From: a virus
IMG/VR virus record: IMGVR_UViG_3300025930_000141
Coordinates: 16,712-80,711 of that record
Reading direction: 5' to 3' (one strand)
DNA length: 64,000 bases
A model generated the notes under the pieces. It was not told the DNA's origin. It did no database searches and saw only the letters and a program-made list of their open reading frames with translations. Positions 35,592 through 43,245 of the stretch are shown here, in pieces (the stretch's first letter is position 1; every line of letters begins with the position of its first letter). The translations under genes and the position numbers were made by a program.

Positions 35592-35770
35592 TACTTCCTT
35601 ACGTAAGTGTAAATCTCACCAGGAGAGTTTTTGAATTCGGCTTCAACATACTTTACGCCGTCTCGCTGGTATTCTCTAACAATATGTGCACCCTTGGGAT
35701 TATCCCAAACCTCATAGTCATCTGGGTTTGGGTCATCATCTGGTAGGATGCTGTCTAACGAAAACTTCAC
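35591..35770 (-). CDS. Hypothetical 59-aa protein, GTG start
   Basis: MKFSLDSILPDDDPNPDDYE; GTG 35770 is two bases from the tRNA-Gln(CTG) 3' end, and the only purine-rich stretch upstream is the tRNA's own GGGGGAG acceptor strand. If that is the ribosome site, tRNA maturation would switch off translation. Confidence 0.6.
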   Translation of the reverse strand: MKFSLDSILPDDDPNPDDYEVWDNPKGAHIVREYQRDGVKYVEAEFKNSPGEIYTYVRK

Positions 35771-35771
35771 G

Positions 35772-35844
35772 CTCCCCCATCAGGATTCGAACCTGAACTA
35801 AGTGGACCAGAACCACTCGTGCTGCCGGATTACACTAAGGGGGA
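35772..35844 (-). tRNA. tRNA-Gln(CTG)
   Basis: Acceptor TCCCCCT/TGGGGGA, stem AGTGG/CCACT, loop TTCTGGT, G73. Confidence 0.9.
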
Positions 35845-35846
35845 AT

Positions 35847-35921
35847 AACGCGCCAGATAACCCGTTCCTGCATACCACCCGTCGATGGTGCGGAGTCGAA
35901 CCGCTCGTGCTGCGCGCCGTT
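35847..35921 (-). ncRNA. Candidate tRNA-like RNA with T-arm near its 5' end
   Basis: First RNA after promoter 35928-35957. Ends can pair (AACG-CGC/GCGCGTT); a T-arm (GCGGTTCGACTCCGC) comes before a CCATC/GGTGG hairpin and a GGGTTATC segment. The order is not that of a tRNA or of the Y family. Unassigned. Confidence 0.4.
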
Positions 35922-35927
35922 ACAATC

Positions 35928-35957
35928 AGTGTAGCACGGCTATACCGCGCGTGTCAA
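35928..35957 (-). promoter_or_regulatory. Promoter, TTGACA-18-TACACT
   Basis: -35 at 35952-35957, -10 at 35928-35933, overlapping the end of the cysteine-peptidase gene; drives the candidate RNA and tRNA-Gln(CTG). Confidence 0.82.
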
Positions 35958-36880
35958 ACGTCTTCCTGCTGGGATAGCCAGGTGATTAGCGCCGCTTCAA
36001 GAATAGGGTGGCGAGGAAGTCCACCATGCCGTTTAAACCACCCTCTTAGGAACGTAGCCAGCGTTTCATCCGGGCTAACAGTAACATCAGAAGGTATAAC
36101 AGGCGGCTCTTCTGGAAAGGGATTTGGGTCACCAGTTAGGCTGTGGAGCCCGTCCCCCAAGGCATGAAGGTTTAACCCGGTCGGGCTCAAGCCACCTTCA
36201 TTAAGCCACTCGGGTCCGATTACTACCCAAGCCTCTTCTACATATTTATCCCAGAATGCTTGTGACATTTCCTGTACCGCGCCCCAGGTGACCAACTTAT
36301 AAGTGTTGGTGTCATAGAAGCCAACGTTAATTGCGTGGCCTCCCTCGACGCGAGCGCCGGATACGACCTCCCATGGTTCCTCGTTATTAAACTGGTCCAT
36401 GGCCGAGTCTGGAAAGTCAATGCCGATATAGACGGTACCGAAGATATAGCAAGCCGCCTTAACTTCTGCGATGTTTGTTACGTCTACCTCAGCAAAGGCT
36501 AGAATCTTGTGCCCGCCAATACCGTTCTTTCGCCAGTGGCCTAGTACCTCTTGCATTACTGCGCCATTGTCTGTGGAAGGGTCGTTCGGGTCGAACCCAC
36601 TAACCGCCTCATACGCGGCTAGTACGTCCATGTTTGAAATTGTTGCTGTTGAGCCCTGTCCATAGGTGGACCAGGCTTGAATCATGTGGCCTGCTGCTGC
36701 GCAGGTACAGTCTCCGTACCGGTCGTTTAGGTACATCGGCCAGTTTACTACGTCCGAGAGCCAGTCGGTCGTAGCCGGGTAACTCATCGGGGTAGCGGTC
36801 AGATAGTTCTTGAGCAAAAGACGAGGCTTTTTACCGTCGTTCTTCTTGCGTCCGTGATGGAATTCAATGTTTCGGGACAT
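35954..36880 (-). CDS. Papain-like cysteine peptidase candidate, 308 aa
   Basis: NDRYGDCTCAAAGHMIQAW (residues about 52-70) looks like the Cys-helix of C1-type peptidases, and VEGGHAINVGFYD (about 177-190) carries the catalytic His. The N-terminus is basic, the C-terminus a helical extension. Phage members occur as head or host-directed proteases. ATG 36880 lies six bases after TATTAT, so leaderless. Confidence 0.7.
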   Translation of the reverse strand: MSRNIEFHHGRKKNDGKKPRLLLKNYLTATPMSYPATTDWLSDVVNWPMYLNDRYGDCTCAAAGHMIQAWSTYGQGSTATISNMDVLAAYEAVSGFDPNDPSTDNGAVMQEVLGHWRKNGIGGHKILAFAEVDVTNIAEVKAACYIFGTVYIGIDFPDSAMDQFNNEEPWEVVSGARVEGGHAINVGFYDTNTYKLVTWGAVQEMSQAFWDKYVEEAWVVIGPEWLNEGGLSPTGLNLHALGDGLHSLTGDPNPFPEEPPVIPSDVTVSPDETLATFLRGWFKRHGGLPRHPILEAALITWLSQQEDV

Positions 36881-36883
36881 ACT

Positions 36884-36915
36884 CCGATAATAGCATTATC
36901 GGATTTAAGTGTCAA
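36884..36915 (-). promoter_or_regulatory. Promoter, TTGACA-17-TATTAT, with palindromic operator
   Basis: -35 at 36910-36915, -10 at 36887-36892; a perfect CCGATAAT/ATTATCGG palindrome (36884-36902) covers the -10 box and is a likely repressor site. Confidence 0.78.
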
Positions 36916-37174
36916 ACAGATGTAATTGGTCTGGGTCGGTCGGCGGCAGAGGCTCACCCAACTTGAATTTGGTGCATACCACGCCCTGGGCATCGAGGTC
37001 TATTAGTTCCTCTACTGGGTCTTCGGTTATAATCTTACCTTCGATTTCGAAGCACATCGGATACTCTTCGCGGTCTGAGCGGTATATGCAGACCTGGCAC
37101 TGACGCTCTTCGATATCGGCCATAAGGTCCCAGATATAATCGTATCTGATTTCACGGTGTGGAGTATAGACCAT
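36905..37174 (-). CDS. Hypothetical 89-aa protein
   Basis: Start ATG 37174 in a TAATG overlap (MVYTPHREIRYDYIWDLMAD). Central CQVCIYRSDREE and PMCFEIEG suggest a zinc site. No family recognised. Confidence 0.62.
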   Translation of the reverse strand: MVYTPHREIRYDYIWDLMADIEERQCQVCIYRSDREEYPMCFEIEGKIITEDPVEELIDLDAQGVVCTKFKLGEPLPPTDPDQLHLFDT

Positions 37175-37407
37175 TAGCCGTCGTAGTCCCAATTCTTGTA
37201 TCGCCACTCACTGTCGGGCGCGAGGTTCTTAGCCTCTTGTGCCTTTTCACGAGCATATTCGTCACGGTCGTCGTCCCATACCGGGTGAATGCCTAGGCCC
37301 ACAAGTTCGCAATCAAAGTTATCTTCGATAAGCGCAGCCAACTTCTCTAGAAAATCTTCGTGTCGGTCTTTAAATTCACCAGTAATGGTAATTTCTTGTA
37401 GTTTCAC
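37174..37407 (-). CDS. Hypothetical 77-aa protein
   Basis: MKLQEITITGEFKDRHEDFL, alpha-beta pattern with acidic tail (PDSEWRYKNWDYDG). Coupled to both neighbours. Confidence 0.65.
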   Translation of the reverse strand: MKLQEITITGEFKDRHEDFLEKLAALIEDNFDCELVGLGIHPVWDDDRDEYAREKAQEAKNLAPDSEWRYKNWDYDG

Positions 37408-37694
37408 TTCAAGTACCTTTCAATCATACCCTCTAGCCACTCGTAGCCTACGGGATTGGCGGTAAGGATAGTATACTTCTCAAACCGGAAGTTATTCTCA
37501 ATCATCCACAAGACTACCGGGCGGCTGGTGTCGTCACCGCCGAGGTCGTGGTCCAGGGCAATCTCAGTATGTGGGATAAGATACCACAACGGGTGGCTAG
37601 CCTTTTCAAGCAGTGCAATGGCACCCTTGGACGAATAGGCGCGCATCCAGCCAGCGTCAGGCTGAGGTCTTACGTCGTCTACCCAAATCTTCAT
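37404..37694 (-). CDS. Cyclic-phosphate processing receiver-domain protein, 96 aa
   Basis: MKIWVDDVRPQPDAGWMRAY followed by EIALDHDLGGDDTSRPV: the [KR]-I-[WF]-[LV]-DDxRP and LDHDLG signatures of the receiver-like family linked to processing of cyclic phosphate ends and RNA repair operons (family knowledge; activity not shown here). ATG 37694 fits the overlap; the longer frame is not needed. Suggests the phage handles cleaved RNA. Confidence 0.8.
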   Translation of the reverse strand: MKIWVDDVRPQPDAGWMRAYSSKGAIALLEKASHPLWYLIPHTEIALDHDLGGDDTSRPVVLWMIENNFRFEKYTILTANPVGYEWLEGMIERYLK

Positions 37695-37867
37695 CTGTAA
37701 TACCCCGGCTTGTCTATAGGAGTTGGTGTTATGGCCTTGTTTCCACAGTTCGCACAATACATTTCAAGCGAGTACATGGCAATCTCATAGTCATCGAATG
37801 ACGCAAGTATCTTCCACAAGTTGGAGCCGCACACGCACTCGTGGGTGATGACCCCTAGGTCTATCAT
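37691..37867 (-). CDS. Zinc-ribbon protein, 58 aa
   Basis: MIDLGVITHECVCGSNLWKI with CVCG and CANCG pairs 27 residues apart; ATGA overlaps on both sides. Confidence 0.68.
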   Translation of the reverse strand: MIDLGVITHECVCGSNLWKILASFDDYEIAMYSLEMYCANCGNKAITPTPIDKPGYYR

Positions 37868-38019
37868 AGTATCCTTACCAACTGTTCGTCGCCGCACCGT
37901 TCGCAGCACATAACTCTATAGTTAATCTGTATTATTACGTCGAAGGTGCCGATGTTTTCGGTCCGGTCTTCCAACATGTATTTGTGGAATCCGAGCCAGC
38001 AAAAGAATGGTCTACGCAT
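37864..38019 (-). CDS. Cysteine-rich 51-aa protein
   Basis: MRRPFFCWLGFHKYMLEDRT, then MCCERCGDEQL: CxxC-type zinc site. The FCWLGFHKY start recalls phage FCWxGxH zinc microproteins. Overlaps the next gene by four bases. Confidence 0.62.
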   Translation of the reverse strand: MRRPFFCWLGFHKYMLEDRTENIGTFDVIIQINYRVMCCERCGDEQLVRIL

Positions 38020-38063
38020 GAGCAATACTCCAACCACCAAGGTTTTGTATCACTTGAATAGTC

Positions 38064-38090
38064 GGGGTGCCAGCCCGAATCTGGCACCCC
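38064..38090 (-). terminator. 10-bp hairpin terminator after the vWA gene
   Basis: GGGGTGCCAG/CTGGCACCCC with a seven-base loop, eight bases past the vWA stop. Confidence 0.65.
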
Positions 38091-38097
38091 GTCATTA

Positions 38098-38739
38098 TCA
38101 GGACTTGACTGCGTTTTCTCGGTCTTCATCCGAAAAGGCTGCGGCTGCAACAGCGGCCTTATTGCCCTTGGCCTGTCGCACGGTACCTGCATAAGTGCTT
38201 AGGCTGCTCATGGTCTGACCGGTATTACTGGTGTTGTAGGTCAGAGACTTGTTCGGGTCGAAACCGAACGAGCGTCCTACGCTTACCGCGTCCATGTTGG
38301 CACCTAGGAACACAAAGTCCCAGTTCCACTTATCGGTTTGCTCACGAATGAGGTCTACTACGCCCTCGCGGGTCCAGTCATGGGAAGAGTTTTCGCCACC
38401 GTCTGTTACAACGGCAACCAAAACAGTACCCGGACGGTCGGCCTCTGCACGAGCGGCCAACTTCTCACCCAACTGGGTTACACCCTTACCGATAGCGTCT
38501 AGCAATGCGGTCATACCGCGCGGCTGCAAGACGGCCTTAGCCTCGCTAACGTCCTTATCTGTATAGACCAGTTCGTACGTGTCGTCAAACTGCACGTAAT
38601 CCACGACAGCGGTGCCGTCCAACTTGGCCTGTTCCTCAAAAAATGTGTCCAGTGCCCCGCGCATGTCCTGTTCACAGGAACGCATGGAGCCCGAACGGTC
38701 TACAATTACAAGCAATTGTGTTAAATCTTGGTTAGTCAT
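38098..38739 (-). CDS. vWA domain protein, 213 aa
   Basis: MIDAS site DRSGSM near residues 14-19, PRGMTALLDAIG (Thr) and VTDGGENSSHDW (Asp): a complete single vWA domain. LGANMDAVSVGRSFGFD is typical of the bacterial cytoplasmic vWA group. Third vWA protein of the window, with Ro60 and 30594-31589. ATG 38739 preferred to 38751 by its AAAGGAAAT site. Confidence 0.83.
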   Translation of the reverse strand: MTNQDLTQLLVIVDRSGSMRSCEQDMRGALDTFFEEQAKLDGTAVVDYVQFDDTYELVYTDKDVSEAKAVLQPRGMTALLDAIGKGVTQLGEKLAARAEADRPGTVLVAVVTDGGENSSHDWTREGVVDLIREQTDKWNWDFVFLGANMDAVSVGRSFGFDPNKSLTYNTSNTGQTMSSLSTYAGTVRQAKGNKAAVAAAAFSDEDRENAVKS

Positions 38740-38747
38740 ATTTCCTT

Positions 38748-39062
38748 TCATCCACCCATATCGGGGGAGTGATTAGAACGGTATGTCATCCATCGAGAGC
38801 CCTTGCCTGGCTTTTTACGCAAGGCCCGATGCTGCCAAAGAGTGTCACCGCTCTTAATCCGCGCCCAGGCGCGGTTGTTGTTTTTCTTAGGGGCTCGCCA
38901 GTGCTTGCCCATATATTCCATCCGACCCTTGCAGGAAGGACAAATCCCGTAATACGTGCTAATGTACCCGTACCGTGGATGCGGCACAGATGCCATTAAC
39001 CAGGAATCACGTTTGATTACCTTCCTGCAAGGGACACAGACGTACGTACCGTTACTCGGCAT
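38748..39062 (-). CDS. Zinc-ribbon protein, 104 aa
   Basis: MPSNGTYVCVPCRKVIKRDS and CPSCKGRMEYMG give one zinc ribbon; C-terminal half is very basic (KKNNNRAWARIKSGD). Probably binds nucleic acid. Overlaps the HNH gene by eleven bases. Confidence 0.68.
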   Translation of the reverse strand: MPSNGTYVCVPCRKVIKRDSWLMASVPHPRYGYISTYYGICPSCKGRMEYMGKHWRAPKKNNNRAWARIKSGDTLWQHRALRKKPGKGSRWMTYRSNHSPDMGG

Positions 39063-39618
39063 CCCACTCACCAGACTCGGACTGTAGTACAGCGGTGTCT
39101 ACGGCGGCAGGACGCATTTCAGGAGTAATCGAGCAGACCCAGCACCACAAAAGCGCGTGGTCACACTCATTGTACTTAACCTTGGCCCACTGAGGCATTT
39201 CCTTACCGGTCATACCACACGCAGCACAAACTTCGTCTGCGGCGAGATAGTTACCGTTGTAACACTCGGTACATGCCTCTGGACGGCTGGCTCGCTTCTC
39301 CCTACGGTACCTGAACTTTATCTTGTTAGGACGCTCCGGCAAGGTGCCGTCGTCATTAGGGATTCTTTCACCCTTCTTCGCGTTGTGGCGCTTACACATC
39401 AACTTAAGGTTGGGCAATGCGTTAATCTTGTCTTCTGACCAACCCAATTCCCGACCGTGCCACTTTGGCACCCAGTGGTCAATGGTGACCCTTGTAGGAC
39501 CATCATCAGCGGCAAAGTCCAATGTGTGCTCAGCGCCAGGGTATTGACAAGTATCGCCGTCACGCTTGCGCAGTGCGGCGATGGTCTCCACTCTTGGTCT
39601 GATGATAGTCGTAGTCAT
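39052..39618 (-). CDS. HNH endonuclease next to terminase, 188 aa
   Basis: RKRDGDTCQYPG, then VTIDHWVPKWHGR (first His pair), LPNLKLMCKRHNAKKG (HNH core), followed by two zinc-binding CxxC pairs (CTECYNG, CAACG). Many phages carry an HNH protein beside TerL that aids DNA packaging cleavage; homing activity is the alternative. ATG 39618 is six bases after TACCAT, so leaderless. Confidence 0.85.
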   Translation of the reverse strand: MTTTIIRPRVETIAALRKRDGDTCQYPGAEHTLDFAADDGPTRVTIDHWVPKWHGRELGWSEDKINALPNLKLMCKRHNAKKGERIPNDDGTLPERPNKIKFRYRREKRASRPEACTECYNGNYLAADEVCAACGMTGKEMPQWAKVKYNECDHALLWCWVCSITPEMRPAAVDTAVLQSESGEWDAE

Positions 39619-39624
39619 GGGTCC

Positions 39625-39653
39625 ATGGTAGCACGTCAGCGCGGAGGTGTCAA
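39625..39653 (-). promoter_or_regulatory. Promoter, TTGACA-17-TACCAT
   Basis: -35 at 39648-39653, -10 at 39625-39630; yields a leaderless HNH message. Confidence 0.78.
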
Positions 39654-39655
39654 CG

Positions 39656-41476
39656 TCAGATTAACTTGATATTCTCGACTGATACCCGGTCAATTGCTCC
39701 CCGCAGTTCAGCAGGCATAGCATGTTTTGGCGGGCGAATAACTCCATCGCGCTTCCAGCGCTCTTCCTTTTCTTGGTCTATTTTGGTTTGTAGATTGCTA
39801 AGGGTAACAATCTCTACCGTTCTGTTTTGTGGCTTGGCGGTGTTCTTAACCGCATCGTATACCGCGCCGCAGACCGCATCGGACAAGTCCTTATAACCTG
39901 AGCGCGGGTGGTCAATCTTACCGTTCGGCATATACCGAAGTTCTTTTAGTTCCTTAATCAACTTTTCATCCTTAGGACCGAACAGGCGACCTAGGTCATA
40001 TAGAAGGTTAAGGAAGTCATCGTAGTGCTTATTGTCTACCGAGAGCGTGTCAGTCTCAATACCCTGCCGCTCTAGGAAGTTCATTGTGTCGTTAGAGTTC
40101 CATCGGTCGAAGGTAACCAGTTTAATGTTGAATCCTCTGCGCCGAAGTGCGAAGATATAATCGGTTACCTCTTTGTAGTCCATGGGGCGCTCTTTGCTCG
40201 GCTCCCAGTAACGCAAAGCGTCTACCTGTACTACCGGCTGTAGTTCACCCAGGATACCACTTTCATACATTACCCACTTCTCGACGTGAGCCAGGCCGAC
40301 CGCACAACGGTCGTGGACCTTGGACAAGTCTACGTGGACATAGTATTCTTTATCTAGTTTAGGTGTGAAGTGGATATTGAATACCCCGGACTGGTCAACT
40401 CCGTTAGGCCCAGAGAATACCTCGTCCAGCACCAGCGGGCTCTTGATAAAGGCGTCTTCTAGCGACGTGCCCGGTACACAGGCAAAACGCCCAAGGGCGT
40501 CAGCCTTGTTGGCAAAGAATGCTCGTCTAAACGATTCAATTGGTTGTGTTGGATTAACGTCCCAGGTAGGACGCTTTTGTGCGTAATACCCCGGCTGGTC
40601 GTAACGAATAATGTGGTCTTCGGGCCACTCGATACGTACTTCGTTTTCAGGTATACCGTCGGGCAGGTCTTCATTCATCTTGAACACGTGGCTGCGCATG
40701 ATAACTTCTTTTTCAGCCACAACTTTATCGTACTTAGCGCTGATGAAGTCACCATCGAAGCGCGGGAACGATAGTAGGATTACCTTACCCACTTCGCTGA
40801 AACGAGAGTCTACCGAACCACGGTGCATTTCATAGATGAACTTACCGGTTTTGGCTCGGCTGTTGCCGGTGTTGGACTCAAGCATGAAACCGCTAATCTC
40901 GTCCAGTACAACAACCATAACGTTATAACCCTCAAGAGACTCTGACTCAGAGTGACCAGAGATAACGTTGATGTTCTTGTCGAAGTTGATTTCTCCCTGG
41001 GTTACGCGATACTTACCACGGAACCACGGAGACCGCTCTACACGCAGCACGAGGTTCTTGAAGAATACTCGGTTAGCCTGCTGTGCGTTAACAGCGATGT
41101 TCATAATGTCGATGTTGTCGCCCTGAGGACGACCCCAGTAGTCAGCCGGGTCCTTGAGACACATCAATAGGTATACGATGTAACAACACATGATTACAGA
41201 ACATGCGTCTTTACCGCTACCCTTGCCCCATTGGAGCAATACTTCGTTACAGGTTTCGTTGTACCGAGCCCAGCCCTTCTCTTCGCCATAAAGGGCGATG
41301 AGCGTTTCTAGTTTGTAAACCTGGGTACCGTGCTTAATTGCCTTGTACTGGTTCTCACTGAGCGGCTTGAAGCCGAGGTAATCTGGACTGGTGACAAAGG
41401 TCTCCACGTCAACGGGAATCTCGTCCCAGTCTGTACCTGATACTGCGCTAAGTGCGTCAGTGATAAAATCTGTTAT
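39656..41476 (-). CDS. terL: Terminase large subunit, about 606 aa, possible ATA start
   Basis: ATPase motifs: QWGKGSGKDAC (Walker A, at residues 61-68 counted from the GTG at 41407), VVVLDEISGF (Walker B), then an RNase H-like nuclease domain with HVDLSKVHD, VTFDRWNS and a late DLSDAVCGAVYD acidic motif. It packages DNA into the prohead and makes the cut. The GTG at 41407 is the first standard start, but the frame continues upstream as TDFITDALSAVSGTDWDEIP from ATA 41476, which overlaps the small-subunit stop (ATAA) at a good distance from GGAGG. Confidence 0.93.
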   Translation of the reverse strand: MTDFITDALSAVSGTDWDEIPVDVETFVTSPDYLGFKPLSENQYKAIKHGTQVYKLETLIALYGEEKGWARYNETCNEVLLQWGKGSGKDACSVIMCCYIVYLLMCLKDPADYWGRPQGDNIDIMNIAVNAQQANRVFFKNLVLRVERSPWFRGKYRVTQGEINFDKNINVISGHSESESLEGYNVMVVVLDEISGFMLESNTGNSRAKTGKFIYEMHRGSVDSRFSEVGKVILLSFPRFDGDFISAKYDKVVAEKEVIMRSHVFKMNEDLPDGIPENEVRIEWPEDHIIRYDQPGYYAQKRPTWDVNPTQPIESFRRAFFANKADALGRFACVPGTSLEDAFIKSPLVLDEVFSGPNGVDQSGVFNIHFTPKLDKEYYVHVDLSKVHDRCAVGLAHVEKWVMYESGILGELQPVVQVDALRYWEPSKERPMDYKEVTDYIFALRRRGFNIKLVTFDRWNSNDTMNFLERQGIETDTLSVDNKHYDDFLNLLYDLGRLFGPKDEKLIKELKELRYMPNGKIDHPRSGYKDLSDAVCGAVYDAVKNTAKPQNRTVEIVTLSNLQTKIDQEKEERWKRDGVIRPPKHAMPAELRGAIDRVSVENIKLI

Positions 41477-42015
41477 ACGTCAACAACCTCCGAAGAAATG
41501 ACCTCAGCCTTTCCAGAGATTTGCGACAACTTGTAGGCAACCTTTTGCTTACAGTCTGTGCATAGGTCATTTCTCAAAATGTCCATAACAATGTCTTGCT
41601 TTTCCTCCATCGCGGCCAACTCGTCTCCGAGGTCGCCGGATTCCAGCAGGCCAGCCTTTTGAATAAGGTCCAGTCGTCTGGCCTCTAGTTCGGCAATGGC
41701 CTTAAGCGCGGCATTGATTTGTCCTGCAACCTGATGGTTAAAGTTAATATCTTCTAGGTCACGGACCAGGCTATAGAATTTCCTGATTAGTTTATCGTAG
41801 TGCGTGATGAGTTTTGCCAGGTGGTCACGAGCCATGTCACGAGCCATGGGGTCGGTTGCCAGGGCAGCGCGGTAGTCACCCAATAATTCAAGAACTACCT
41901 TACGCTGTATACCGAGTTCCCTAGCGATTTGGAGTTCGGTCTTACTTTCAGACCATAGGTCTACAACCTTCTCCATTAGTTCGAAGCGGCCAGACTCTAC
42001 CGGAACAATTGTCAT
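41473..42015 (-). CDS. Terminase small subunit candidate, 180 aa
   Basis: N-terminal helix-turn-helix (LWSESKTELQIARELGIQRK), long central helices and a C-terminal CTDC pair. Position just upstream of terL with overlapping stop/start fits TerS, which recognises phage DNA and regulates packaging. No direct sequence signature beyond the HTH. Confidence 0.65.
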   Translation of the reverse strand: MTIVPVESGRFELMEKVVDLWSESKTELQIARELGIQRKVVLELLGDYRAALATDPMARDMARDHLAKLITHYDKLIRKFYSLVRDLEDINFNHQVAGQINAALKAIAELEARRLDLIQKAGLLESGDLGDELAAMEEKQDIVMDILRNDLCTDCKQKVAYKLSQISGKAEVISSEVVDV

Positions 42016-42179
42016 CTATATCCACCAGCGGTCGGAGCCCACGTCAGACCCTTGAAGGTGTACTTTCTGTCTAATTTGAGTCCACAGTTATGGCAACATT
42101 GTCGGTCGCGTTCCGAGATTGGGACGTTCCGCTCTTGTGGGTCATCGTCACAGTGCGGACATGTGTACTCATATATCAT
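42012..42179 (-). CDS. Zinc-ribbon (FmdB-like) protein, 55 aa, leaderless
   Basis: MIYEYTCPHCDDDPQERNVP with CPHC and CCHNC pairs, the FmdB-type regulatory zinc ribbon shape (YEYxCxxC). ATG 42179 is six bases after TATACT (42186-42191). Confidence 0.72.
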   Translation of the reverse strand: MIYEYTCPHCDDDPQERNVPISERDRQCCHNCGLKLDRKYTFKGLTWAPTAGGYR

Positions 42180-42191
42180 TAGTTAAGTATA

Positions 42192-42788
42192 TCATATCTG
42201 TTGAATTAATGTGGTAGCCTCTAAATGCTTGTCTATTTTCCAGTGTAGTTCGTCTACCGTACCGTCGTTTTGCAGCACATGGTCGAACGGCCAGTGGTCC
42301 AGAGAAATTTCACTGGGGTGGTCACCCGCAGGCCTAATTCCTGGGCGCTCTACGCGCCATGTGACGCCTCCTGGGCTACCTCCAATGGCGACCGCCTCAT
42401 TGGGGAATCGCATGTCGGTGATTACTATGTCGTCGCGGAGGTCGAGATTACTGAACAATGCGTCTACCCAGACGTTTTCACCCATTGTTTCTCTACCGGC
42501 TTCGGTGCCGAGGCGTTGCATCAGGCCCCGTATCTCGTCTTTGTAAGCCGTGACCTTTGCACCTTCCCAGCCGAACTTGTCGATAACGTCGCGCAGGCGC
42601 ACGGGGTACGAGTCGATGTGGTAATTGATATTGGTCCAACCATACTCATGTATTACTGGATTAACTTGATAGAGAAACTCTCGCATCTTGTCTGCAAAAG
42701 CCATTTTCTTGAATCCATACTCTTCTACTAGGTAATCACCAATGGTGTCTTTACCTGCGCGAGCGTAACCGCTTAGTCCAATTATCAT
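42192..42788 (-). CDS. Deoxynucleoside monophosphate kinase, 198 aa
   Basis: P-loop GYARAGKDT (residues 7-15), KKMAFADKMREF and ITDMRFPNEA match phage dNMP kinases (T4 gp1-like). Converts dNMPs to dNDPs for phage DNA synthesis. Confidence 0.87.
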   Translation of the reverse strand: MIIGLSGYARAGKDTIGDYLVEEYGFKKMAFADKMREFLYQVNPVIHEYGWTNINYHIDSYPVRLRDVIDKFGWEGAKVTAYKDEIRGLMQRLGTEAGRETMGENVWVDALFSNLDLRDDIVITDMRFPNEAVAIGGSPGGVTWRVERPGIRPAGDHPSEISLDHWPFDHVLQNDGTVDELHWKIDKHLEATTLIQQI

Positions 42789-43060
42789 TAAGCCAATGTA
42801 CCGTCCGGGTTACGCCTGCCACTCTTGAAATACACAAGAATGTCTTCCCACCTGTCGCTTTTGTTAAAACTGGACTGCACCACGTCGCATGTAAAGGTCT
42901 TGCCCAAAAAGAACTGCTTGGGAAACGTGACCGGCTTTGAAACTACCCTTAGGTAGTCCCCATCTTCGTCGGGGCTGAATCCCTCTTCGGAAGTGCCCAA
43001 TAGGGCAACTATCTCTCTGGTTACCTCGCCGGGGCGTACGTCAAATACTAAATAAGTCAT
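42788..43060 (-). CDS. Hypothetical 90-aa protein
   Basis: MTYLVFDVRPGEVTREIVAL; soluble alpha-beta. Stop/start shares one base with the kinase gene. Confidence 0.65.
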   Translation of the reverse strand: MTYLVFDVRPGEVTREIVALLGTSEEGFSPDEDGDYLRVVSKPVTFPKQFFLGKTFTCDVVQSSFNKSDRWEDILVYFKSGRRNPDGTLA

Positions 43061-43245
43061 TCGCTATCCTCTCGCTTGTCGTAACTGTGATGTGTTACGA
43101 GCCAAAATACTACGTCTTCGTGCCGCGCGCCCTCTTCGCACACGGGAATACATTCGCACCCGGCGCTCAGCCGATGCTCTTTTAAGTCATCTTCGGGTAC
43201 GATATGTACCGCTGTCGGTGTGTCAATTACCGCCCACATTGTCAT
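43057..43245 (-). CDS. Hypothetical 62-aa protein
   Basis: MTMWAVIDTPTAVHIVPEDD with CECIPVC cysteines; small possible zinc protein. Four-base overlaps. Confidence 0.62.
   Translation of the reverse strand: MTMWAVIDTPTAVHIVPEDDLKEHRLSAGCECIPVCEEGARHEDVVFWLVTHHSYDKREDSE

Noticed and set aside
35847-35921. Ninth or tenth Y RNA, or permuted tRNA, near tRNA-Gln(CTG)
   Set aside because: Contains a T-arm and GGGTTATC, but in the wrong order for the Y family, and I could not assemble acceptor and anticodon halves of a permuted tRNA.
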